Of a stretch of DNA of 64,000 nt, positions 12,501-24,500 are shown piece after piece. Location of the stretch: contig OX365944.1 in assembly GCA_947247005.1 (NCBI GenBank), forward strand, positions 20,559,501-20,623,500. The letters are read 5' to 3'. Positions within the stretch are counted from its first letter, which is position 1; each line of letters starts with the position of its first letter. The stretch comes from Spisula solida. Its lineage: Eukaryota > Mollusca > Bivalvia > Venerida > Mactridae. A model generated the notes under the pieces. The model saw only the letters and a list, made by a program, of their open reading frames with translations. It was not told where the DNA came from and ran no database searches. Made by a program: the position numbers and the translations under genes.

Positions 12501-15500
12501 ATATCAATCCGCTCACACAAGTTGAACATATTGATTGTATCATAGTTACGACAATCTACATTGATGTTAAGTGAAGAGGTGGGACTAAATGTAATGATAA
12601 GATTGATGGGCGTGTCTTACTTTTCTAAGGAATGTAAGGAACAACTACAGTGTATGATATTTATACAGTTTACAGTTTACAGTTTAATTGGTATAATCGG
12701 CATTTGAAATGCCTTTGACCATTTACATAATAAAAAAAAGATGGTCAAGACAAAATATATACATACATTTACATTACATACAGTGTAAGCATATACACAG
12801 CATATCAAAAAAGCAACTACTTGTATATATGAGCATAATTTATATCGATGTTCTAGTCCGTTTATTTGTGCTGACGTGAGGAACTATTCTGCAGACAAGA
12901 AAATATTTAATTAGAAGGTATGTTGGTACATCAAACTGGAAGTTATGTGTACAACAAATTTAGAATCAATATTATATATTAAAATGGATGGCATGTAGAT
13001 ACATATACAACAAATTTAGGATCAAGAATAAATATTAAAATGGATGGCATGTAGATACATATACAACAAATTTAGAACCAAGAATATATATTAAATTGGA
13101 TGGCATGTAAGTACATACACAATGGGACAAAAATTCGAGATAATACGTATATACAGATGCTGGTAGACAGGCGAATATGTCCAACAGGAAGATATATTTT
13201 CATCAAAAAAAATAACAACATGCAAATACATAAAAGAAAAACACTTTAATATATACACAATAACTTACATATGGCAGTCGGCAAGTTAATATTTACAATA
13301 GGGCGAGTCTATTTTCTCTTAACTTCGAGGCATAATATACTAATTTTGCGTTATTTATGATAATTTTATTATTTGTGCTGGACATAATGCTATAAAATTT
13401 GTTCAATGTTGGCCATGTAGGACGCGGAATGAATTTCGAACGTAGTTCATTATATGTTTGACAGCACATAAAGAAATGGTATTCCGATTCTATAGAATTG
13501 TGGGAGCATAGTTTACATATTCGATTTTCCTTTGCTATTCCGGCCTGTCTTCCATTTTCTATTTCTAATTTGTGGGACGCTAATCTAAATTTTGAAAACT
13601 CTTTTCTAATATTGTCATTTGTAATTAGGACTAAGTATTTTTCAAATTTATACTCCGTTTTGAAATTCTTGTAGTAAGACATTTTTGACTGGGAATTGAG
13701 GGTATCACTCCATGTCTGTGTATATTGATCCCGCATTCTTTGTTTCAATATGTTATAGTAATTTATGTTTATAGTATGTAGATTATGTATGTTTCCATAC
13801 CCTAAATTATTTAAAATTGTTGTAATGCTAGAGGCCCAGTTATGTGTTCTTACATTTATCAAACACTGTTCGTTATAGAGTTGAAACATTAAAGAGTTGG
13901 GATTATTTTGTATTTTTAGCCAATATTTCAATGCTCGTTCCTTGCATATTACTGATAATGGGAATCGACCAAGTTCACCCAACACTGCAGTATTAGATGT
14001 TTGAGTACGTACTCCTAGAATTCGCTTACAAAATTTAATATGTATTTTGTCAATTTCCTTGTATTTATAAGCCCCCCATACTTCACTGCTGTACAGAAGA
14101 ATATGTACAACTAGTGCATCAAATAGGGATAGTTTTGTTTTAACATCTAGACTAACTCTACTAAACACGAACAGAAGATGATTATACGCTTTCAGCGCTT
14201 GTTCTTGTAATGCCTTCGCAGCATATATCATGTTACCGGTGTAATGAAATTTTATTCCGAGGTAGCAGTAGGAATCAACAACTTCTAATAGTTCCTGATT
14301 TATGAACCATCTGAAATCAGAGTTACTCTTCCTATTTTCAAAGATGCATACTTTCGTTTTACCTATGTTAATCTTTAATCCCCACTTGCGTGAATAATTT
14401 TGTACATTATTTCGTTGATTTTGTAGACTATGTAGACTATTAGGGTCTGTGGTGAATAGAACGATATCATCATATAGCAAGTGGCAACTGGCTACTGATT
14501 CACGAGACTAACGATTTATAATATGAAGAAAGATATCCCATAGTTTCAATCATGTTGTACATGTCAATGTCATTTATTGAATTGTGCTTCAGGTTGTTTA
14601 GTTGGGCATTGTGCCTTGTATGTATTTTATGTTCCTGTGCTCGGTGGTTAAGTTGGACATTGTGCTTTGTGTGTTGTTAATGTTTTCTGTGCTCGGCTGG
14701 TTAGGTTGAGTGCTGCCTTCCCTGTCTGACTTAATATAATATTTTTGAGGTGTATTTGGTACCTTCAAAAAGTTATTATTATTATTATAGGGACCCATTA
14801 AAATGCTGTCTGTTGCATCCCCCTCCCGATAAGGCTTGTGTAAAATACTTATTTTTATGTAAAATGCAATCAAAAATCGGAAGGTAGAACTCGACCAAAC
14901 TGCTGATTGCGAAATGCACAAAAAGAACTGTTTAAAGTAGCACAAACTGCTCGCTCTGTATGGAAGTAGTCCTGTAGAAACATACTAATTTGGAGATATG
15001 TTGACTTTGAATTGAGTTTGGAAGTAGTTGTAACAAGAAATTAAGAATTGCAAGCAAGCAGAATTCCCCTACCGGTTTTAAGCCATTTTCAATGTTTCTG
15101 TTGCCACAGCAAGCACAATTTTGGTCGGAATCAAAATAGTTTTAGATGTGTACTATAATCCCCTTATTGCCCCTATCCGCATACCAAGTTTCATAAACCT
15201 AGCTTGGAAACTGTTTGAGTTATGTCAGGATCCAGATTTTTTGACGGAATGACGGACGGAGGGCAAACCTGGTCGTATTTCCAACTATTTATCAGTAACA
15301 TATTGTGCGCTTAGTGTCTGAATAAAGTCTTTAAATCACTAAGTACATGTATTCAAATATAATGATAAAATACTAAGATATGCACATTCATTGTAGTTGC
15401 ATTTCTTTTTGAATACCCCTCGTATATCTCCAATATAACTAAGTCATAGGGAGTGTTGTACATGTGATGCTTAAACTTAGTCATTAAAGTTGCCAAACAA

Positions 15501-18500
15501 CGTGTTTGTGTCCACATTTGCACTATAAAATGTCTTGTTTCTCTAAGAAGATTGGGCGGTTGACAGACATTATATATGAGCCAGTCTCCAGGAAAACCTG
15601 CTATTTTGACAAAAATATTGATTAAACTTAATATAAAGAATAATCGTATTGAAGCAAAATGTAAAAGAAATGTTGTTGATATCTCGAGTTTTAAGGAAGT
15701 TACAGCTGTTTTTGTAGAGTCACTGTTCAGAGATTTTTGTGTGACGTCACAAACGTCATTCGAATGTTATTTGACGTAACTGTAACAAATACTTCATAAT
15801 TAAACCATTATATAAATTCTTGGCATAAACTGTTCAAAATAGTAGCATGTGTTAGAATTATGTTTTAATTTTTAAAATATATATCATATTCGAAATTGTC
15901 CGGATTTAGAGAATGGCGACTACTGTTTGAAGCAACTAACTCCTTGCTTTTCTCAATCGGAGTACTTTTCCAAAATTGGTCACCATGGTAACGAAGTATG
16001 TGACTTCGACATAATTCAAACGAAAATTTGAAGCTAAGATATAGCACAATATTGGTAAATTGTTTAAGATAAAATCAATACATATGTATTTTTTCTTATT
16101 TTAGAGCTTTTTCAAAGCCTTGTTACATAATTATAGTAATTACAAAATGTCATTATAGCAGGTTTTCCTGGAGACTGGCTCCTATGTTTATTAGGCTCGC
16201 ACAATCTGCATCTTTATGCAGAACATAATAAAATGGCTGCTTTGCAGTTAGGAACAGTTAGAATCATCGCATTTTAATTCTGACAACATTCCGGTTTATT
16301 TGTTCTTCCAGGGGCGTAGCCAGCGATACGCACTTACGCACGTGCGTAACATCAATTTGAAAAGTGGAAAAAATAATATGGCTAAAAATATGGCTAAGGG
16401 GGGTGTACCCACCAATGATCATGATTGTCAATATTTGAAAGTCGTAACAGATCATATGATTTGTTTAGAAACTTATGATTATGTAGAATAGATCCACAAA
16501 ATCGTAACCTATGAATAAATGTGTAGATGTACCATAACGGCATAATCGGAATTATGTACATCTTACAGATCTATAACATTTTAAACCAAGAAAGGTTATA
16601 CTTGTATATATAATACGTACAAAATTAAAAAAACAACACAGCTAGAGTTGTCCATCCTGAAAAGTTTATGAGCGGTAAAATTTAAAATGGCGTCAACCGC
16701 ACAAAACATTCTCACAGGGCCACCGTATCCAGACGTGTGTGCCGATGAAGCTCAGCCGCTGCTGTTCATGAGTTTGGATTTCCAAGCAGGTAGATCTAGA
16801 TTCTTGATACTATTTAGGCACTTTTGTTAGAATCTACTTGGATTTGCGGACCATACTTTTTGCATGTTTATTTAGATTACACACATTATACAAAATCTAA
16901 ACAGTTATTGTTGATAAGTGCATTTTTTGTAATAGATTGTCTTATTCTCATTTGTGTAGCGTATGCATACTTTAAATATAATATTGTTACCAAATTTACT
17001 TATGATAAATATAGCGTTTACTGGTCTAGTGGTGTCGAGTTCGATCCCTACATTGGGCAACTTTTTTATTTTTTATAATATGTTTTTTTTAATTTTAGAT
17101 ACATAGGAGGAGGGAAATTCAGAAAGATCCATCACACTGTTTTGTCAACAATACATGGCTCCGCTATTCAGAGAGTAAGGGTGGTGTGTACTGTGCCCCG
17201 TGCTATCTGTTTTCCGGAAAGGAAACAACATCGAAGCAAAAGTTACTAACGGCCGTAGCTGTGACAGACCCTAGCAACATCGGCAAATCGATAAAGAACC
17301 ACCAACCAACACCACTGCATACAGACTCATGTGAAGCAGCTCATAACTTTCTAGCTGTGATGGACGGCAAGCAGAAAGACATATAGTCCAGTCATTCTAG
17401 GTTTTAACCTAGACAAAATTGCAAAAGAATTTCTTTGTACATATTTGTGAAGAGTGTTGCCCCATATAGTCACAGAAAAAAATCCCCATCGATAGACCTC
17501 GCCGTTTTCTTGCATTTGATGAAGACAGTTTTTCGGAAAATGCGCAAAGTAATTCATGTAAAACGGCGTCCCATACTTGTGTTTATGACGACATGAAATG
17601 TTACATATTAACAAATTCAAATTTCACACAATGCAGACTATAGTAAAACATCGAAATTCTCCATATATAAACAAATTAAAACATTTTGAAGACATATTCA
17701 AACAAGGTCACGTGAGATTTTTTTTCCGACTATGGGAAGCCGTGTGTCGAACAAATTAAAATTTATACCTGGATCTACTATTTGCACTAAATTTGACGTA
17801 CAGGAACAGGTACCGTCTTATATTTTCAAAGTCCTTTGCCATATTGTTTTGATACTTTGTATACTTGTTCACCATCATGACCCCAACTCCTACGCATGAG
17901 TAGGTAACTCTATCTAGCATTTTGTTGAAATTATGCCCCTTTGTTCAACTTAATGCAAATGCTAAAGTATAGGTACAATTTCTTAAACCTCGAATATCTT
18001 CAAGGTTTCTTTGATACTTTGCATACTTGCTCAACATTATAACACCAACTCATACACACGGGTAGGGAACTTTATCCAGTCACTTCCGGCAAAATCTGCG
18101 AGTTAACGTGGTGCTGATTAAACTTAGCTATACTCGGTCACCTCGTCATGTGACTAGTGATAATCAGTCACCTTACCATGTGATCTGACGGACTTCTTCT
18201 TATATGAGAGTCGCACGTTGCATTTCCGTGACCGAGGGTGAGGTTTTCCTATCCTAAATGAGCTGGTGGTTGATCGGTTATTTTCTTCGACTTACCTGCG
18301 TCTACAGGACGTCTATCAAGATGTCAGACGTCGTTGTTTATCGTGACATCACGGAACGAACGTGACGTTGTGCGCTAGTTAATGAAAGAGTAACAGTATA
18401 GTCCCGAGTTTGATCCCCTTACTGAGCAGATTAAGCGTCTGGATAAATAGTATAATAGGTTAGTGCCGTGAATGAAGTAAAAGTTTATCCGGCTCACCCG

Positions 18501-21500
18501 ATAAATTTCTCCGTCTTGCCAGATAAACTTATTCATCCATGGCACTAACCTATTATTCCCTATCTATCAAGCTTTTTGTTGAAATTATACCGCCTTTTGG
18601 ACAAAGAAATGCAAATGTTAAAGTTTAGGTACAAGTATTAGCATCAAATATTTTCAAAGCGGAGTGACATATTGCTTTTGTACTTTGTATACTTGTTCAC
18701 CATCATGTACACTAACCCATACAAAGAGTTAGGTAACTTTATCAAGCATTTTGTTGAAAGTATACCCCATTTTGGGCTTAGAAATGCAGAAATCTTAAAG
18801 TCTAGATAAAAGGTTTGTAACCTGTAATATATTCAAAGTGCAACGACGTACTGCTTTGATACTTTGCATACTTGTTCATCATCATGACACCATGACATCC
18901 CAATGAGTAGGTAACTCTGTCAAGCATTTTGATCAAGCGATCTGCCATTTTAGACTTAGAAAAAAGATAGTATTAAGTCAGACAGGGAAGGCAGCACTCA
19001 ACTTAACCAGCCGAGCACAGAAAACATTAAAAACACACAAGGCACGAAGCCCAACTGAACCAACCGAGCATAGAAAACATAAAATACATACAAGGCAGTG
19101 ATTTTTTTCCTTCTTTGTTTGCTGTCTGTAAACGGTACCTTCCAAATTTGAAAAAAGCTATTATTTTCCCAAATTTGAAGTGAGAAATTCCCATTGAACA
19201 TTTAAAAGAAAATCAAAATCGGACATATAGAAGTTATGAACATTTTTGACAAAAGATCAAGCATAGAAATTTACAGAAACCAGTAAACAGTCACATGCAA
19301 TAACTTTTTCTGTTTTACTTGGCCTTTCTGCTTCATAAAAATTCCTAATTTCAAGTTGTCACGACGCGAAAATTCCCAATCTAAACGGACCCGGACCGTT
19401 TCCCAAAGAGGCAAAACTATCACTGCAAGGCGCAACCTCTACACAGAAGAGGGAAATGTTGCATCTATGAAGAATTTTGTTTTGAATATATAATGATTAT
19501 ACTACCCTAGCATTCTACTGAGAATAAAGGAGCGCGCTGTTCGTGGACAGCCCTTGTTTATACCTTTGAAACGCTAAACAACGCTGGTGCTAACGTTTAA
19601 TGTGTGAACCCACACTTTTTTAACTGAAATGTTATCCAGGTGTGACAGTTAAAGCCTATGTCCCACTGAGCTTTTTTGCGTAAGCGATGTACTCCTGATA
19701 GAAATAAATTAGCTTCGGTAGACATCGAGAGCATGATCCTCGTGGTCTTTGGGAAGCTTCGGTGCAGTCTCGAAACAATTTGTGAATCGGGAGGCATCAG
19801 ACGAACTCCCGATGTAGTCCAGACTTTATGCTTCGGGATGTATTGCCAATTGGCATCAGGAGGTTCACCGATGTCTGATGGAAGCTCCCCGATGTATCGG
19901 GGAAACTTCGGGAAGTCTTGAGACATTTAGTCAGATCGCGAGTACATCGGGAAATTTCAATGTATGTATTGAATTTTACCCAATGTACTCACGATGTCAT
20001 GTCGGGAACATCTCAGGGAGGCATCCCCGAAACTCGGGAATATCCTGGGGAGGCATTCCCGAGATATCGAGAACCTCGGGGAATGATCGGGGATGCTTCT
20101 AATTATTCTAATTAAAAAACTAATTATTGAGGCATCCCAGAGGTTTCCCGACACATCGGCGATGTTTCGCATTATTTTAAAAACTGCTGTCCATGCAACA
20201 ACCGCGGTTGTTGTTGGTAGATGCGATCCTGTTCTTAATGAATTAGGCATTTCGCACACCCTGTGTCTATGGCATACATGTTTTGGTTGAACGTAGACCT
20301 GCATTAAATGTTAGTCCCGACAAACGCATCATTTTCAAAAATTGTCTGCTATACATCAAAACAAATCTACAGATACGGTCAGTTTTGTACTAAAACATAA
20401 CTGATAAATTTGTTTTACTGATTCAAAACATAGAAATTTCTGTACCGGTCTTTAAATGTTGTTGTGGGGTTACCAAGGAAACCAACTGCCTGACTATAGC
20501 CATACCCCCTGTAGACTAGTATCAGTTAACCATGTGATTTTTATAGCTCAAACGTAGACTTTGCTTTGTCCAACTTCATAATGTCATAATTTGCTAACAT
20601 AACCTTATGGTATTAATAAAACGTCAGATACATTCAATCTACTTTGGTGTTTATATATTACTGGTATATTTATTATGACATAAATCAACTTCATTGCAAA
20701 AGGAACTCCGACTTGTGATTGCACTTCATAAGTTCCAAGGCATCACAAACATAAATTATATTATAATTGACTTGGATTGTCCGGAAATCACCTACGTGAC
20801 GATACATTAAACAAATCGAATATAAAGCTTAAACAGTGAAATAGAAGTTCATGCTACCATATCAACAAAAGAGTTAGTGAAATTCAAACAATACAATGAT
20901 GTGCATTATTCCTATATGGAAGTTGGCAGGCTAGCGGCCTAGCTCTGTTAATACTCCAGTTCTCATAAACCTTACAATCAAAATTTCGATTTATGCAAGA
21001 AAATGTGATGTTTTCACCATTTTCGTTTCCATAGCAACCGGGATTGTTGTCATAATATAAATATGAAATGTTATTCACTATCTCCTGACAAGCCCCTTAT
21101 AGGCCCCTCTCCACATACTAAGTTACATAACGACACCATGAAAGTTATTTTACTTAATCATATAATAAAGATTTCTTCACGGAAGAGCATGACTGACCGA
21201 CACACTTACAGACAAACGGATGGACACAAGTATGTAAGATCCTGGTGCATGTTTATCAGTTGATGACTTATAAAACACTCTCATCTAGATATGTTTACCC
21301 AAAATAAAGAAATTAATTAATGTTTTATGGTACAAAAATAATTATCATATTTTCTGAAAAGTGGGTGGGGTAAATCTGCCCCTTCATTTTCACATTATTT
21401 GCTTAAAAAATTGAAATAAATGGTTTATTGAAAATATTTTGCTTGTAAATTCCTTTCATCAACAACATGGTTTGATATTTTAACCTGCGTGTGTGCATAA

Positions 21501-24500
21501 CATTAAACTACTGATAAACTGTTATACCCAAATTTTCATGGAATAAAATTATGAAAAGTATAGTGACCTTCTTAAAATCGCTTTTTAAGGTACTTCCGCA
21601 ACTTTCTGAACAGGGGATTTTTTCCTGGTAGTAGTTTAGATATTAAAAAACTTAAAAATACTCAAAACAAAACTTTTGCAATTTTGTCTAGGTTAAGGCC
21701 ATTTTTGGGCTAGAATGACTGGCCTAATAATGTGCAGTCTATCTTCAGCGTATGACCGACTGGTGGAAAAAACCCGACAAATTCTAGAAGCTATTGTAGA
21801 TACTATCATAATATGTGGGAAGCAAAACCTTGCCCTCCGTGGCCATGAAGAGGATAAAGGCAATTTTATAGCGCTTTTACATCTTCAGGCAAAGCATAAT
21901 TTGGTCTTACATAATCATCTTACTTATAGCAGCTCAAGAAACAAATACACCTCCCCAGACATACAGAATGAGCTGATAGGTATCTGTGGTGACATCATTA
22001 CCAAGGAAATCGTTGACGCCTGTAACGCAGCTCCATTCTTTGGTTTCATAGCTGACGAGGCGACAGATGCGTCCACAATGGAGCAGATGGCTGTGGTACT
22101 TAGGTATGTACAATATAGTTCTGAACTTGAACTATGAGGTAACTCATTTGTTCATTTTTTCACATTGTAGGTGATTGACTGAAACAGAGTTGACATATAT
22201 CAGAGAGCTACTAAAAACGTTGTCAGACCAGTGACTCCATACTATCTTACGACTCCTTATTTCACTGCTACTTTTCGAGGTACTTAGTACATGCACATGC
22301 TACTCATTTATTAGGCGAAGCCTTGCTTTCACAACTAAACTATATTCACGGCTAGCTTCTCAGTGATGTTGTGTTGTGTAACCATTGTTGTATGGTGATT
22401 TTATAAATAATTTATGTTTATAAATATTCAAGCAAAATACGACATTACTGACGTTAGTGCGCTTTAAGTGCCAATATTAAATATTGAAGTGCCTACATTG
22501 AATTTTTAGCTCCAACATTGAATATTTTGGCACATAAAACCACAAAATTTAATTACACTGTATATTGTGTAATTGCCAGGGTATGATATCAGACAATCTA
22601 AACAATCAGGTTGGTTGTGAAACAATTTGGTCCCGTTTTATATAAAGGGTCTAACAAATCGCAGAACTAGTGTTCTATTTGCGATAAAATATATTTTCTA
22701 ATTGCCTAATTACTGTATTTCAGGTATTTTGATCTCAGTCGTGGAAAAGTATGTGAAGATTTTCTGGGCTTCGCCACATGCGAAGCGACAACAGGTGAAT
22801 CCCCCGCCAACGCTTTTATTGCCAACTTACAAGCTACCGATGTGAACGTCCCTGCAATGAGAGGTCAAGTGTACGACGGAGCTGCAAACATGTCTGGGTG
22901 TCACCGCGGTGTTAAGGCCCGTATCCAACAGATAGTTCCTAGAGCTATGTACACACATTGTAAGGCACATTCACTCAATCTTGCCATTATCCATGCCTCA
23001 AAAGAGCCCCACGCTAGAAACATGATGACTACGGTCCAAGAAATCGCATTTTGTTTTGATTATTCAGCCAAGCGGCTACTACGCTTCCAAGAATTTCTTG
23101 GGAATCGTGAGGAGGATCGGGTGGAGATGGACCGGAGGAAGAAATTAAAAACTTTGTGTGAGACCCGGTGGGCTGCTAGGGCAGATGCCCTGTTTACTTC
23201 CAAAGCTGCTTTTGGGACCGTCGCACTGACACTTGAAGATTTAGCTCTACATAATGATGCCAAAGCGGTTGCATATAAAGCAGCGGTTTCCCAGTTCAGC
23301 TTTATCACCACACTAGTGGCTATAGAACATGTTCTGTCTGCATGTGTGTCTCTCTCGAAACAGTTGCAGAGTACATCATGTGATCTGCTTCAAGCTGTCG
23401 TGGAAGCTGAGATTGTGAGGACACAGGTTGAGGCAGAACGGAATGATCCCCTGGTATGGCAAGCGCTGTTTGAGAAAGCGAAGGACATGGCAAGTTCTAT
23501 TGGCGTTGATCCTGCATTTCCCCGTGCTGGAAGACAGCAGAACCGCCCTAACGCACCGGCAGCGAACGCCTTCGATTATTGGCGGGTAAATATGTACCTT
23601 CCATTCGTTGACCATTTACTGACGGAACTGCAGCAGCGGCTACTGCAAGGAAATGAGAGGTATAGTATACAGTACCTTCTGCCGAATCGAATCCGTTAAC
23701 TGAGTGACCAACGATCCGAGGAAATCTTCACAGCATCACAGGAAGACCTAACTGTTGACAAAGAAACATTTGTGAGGAAATGTCAGCGTTGGAAAACCCG
23801 ATGTGGGCACACTGAGATTCCACCAACACCGTATCTAGAAAGCGTTCTGCTAATTGTGCCGGAAGACCTGTACCCGAATGTGGCTCGGTGTTTCCATTTA
23901 TTGCTTGCGATGCCAGTTTCAACTGCCTCAGCAGAACGATCGTTCAGCAGCATGAGACGCCTGAAAACATACTTAATATCTACCATGACTACCGAACGCA
24001 TGACTGGGCTTGGTTTAATGAATGTTCACAGGGACAAAGAACTAAATGCGGGTCGAGTTGTAGACATTTTTGCAAGGAGGAAGAATAGGCGTATGGCTCT
24101 ACTGTTTACTGACGACGACAACTAAACTGTCATATTGATGTGTAGGAATATGCTTAATGCTGAAACATGTCCATGTAATAAAATCACAATATCTAGAATA
24201 ATCTAATTTTGCGATTGTTATTTACTTGTCATCCTTTTATCATCCAAATAAGTTCATAATTAACGAACTGTTCAATTCTGTATTTCCCGTACTACGGACA
24301 CCATGTATATAAAACAAACGTATGAGTATACATACATGTAGGCCTACTTGTAAATTATGATACGTCACATACCGAGCCCAGAAACAGAGCTGCGAAAGAA
24401 ATGGATGATTAATACTTATTGCATTTAATATCTCCAAATATACCTCAGCGCTCACCATTTTTTTTCTCGGGGGACGCCCCCCGAACCCCCACCAACAGGA

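Larger units (their letters stand above)
17384..21726. mobile_element. Element A: 4.3-kb TIR element nested in the hAT transposase
   Basis: Begins TAGTCCAGTCATTCTA and ends TAGAATGACTGGCCTA, with a second inverted block (TAACCTAGACAAAATTGCAA). It is flanked by ATA on both sides (17381-17383 and 21727-21729). The 3-bp duplication is independently supported because removing it restores the interrupted reading frame. No transposase is recognised inside, so it is probably non-autonomous. It carries satellite-like units (17816-18960), a foldback (18449-18560) and a G-rich degenerate region (19660-20170). A sister copy lies at 39445-43276. Confidence 0.8.

Noticed and set aside
17020..17065. tRNA/SINE fragment (CTGGTCTAGTGG...GAGTTCGATCCC)
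   Set aside because: A- and B-box-like motifs are nearly adjacent, so the middle of the tRNA is missing; too short and degenerate to annotate.
19597..20304. Several 65-115-codon open frames on both strands
   Set aside because: The block is a degenerate ATCGGG-type repeat with raised GC, which keeps all frames open by composition.
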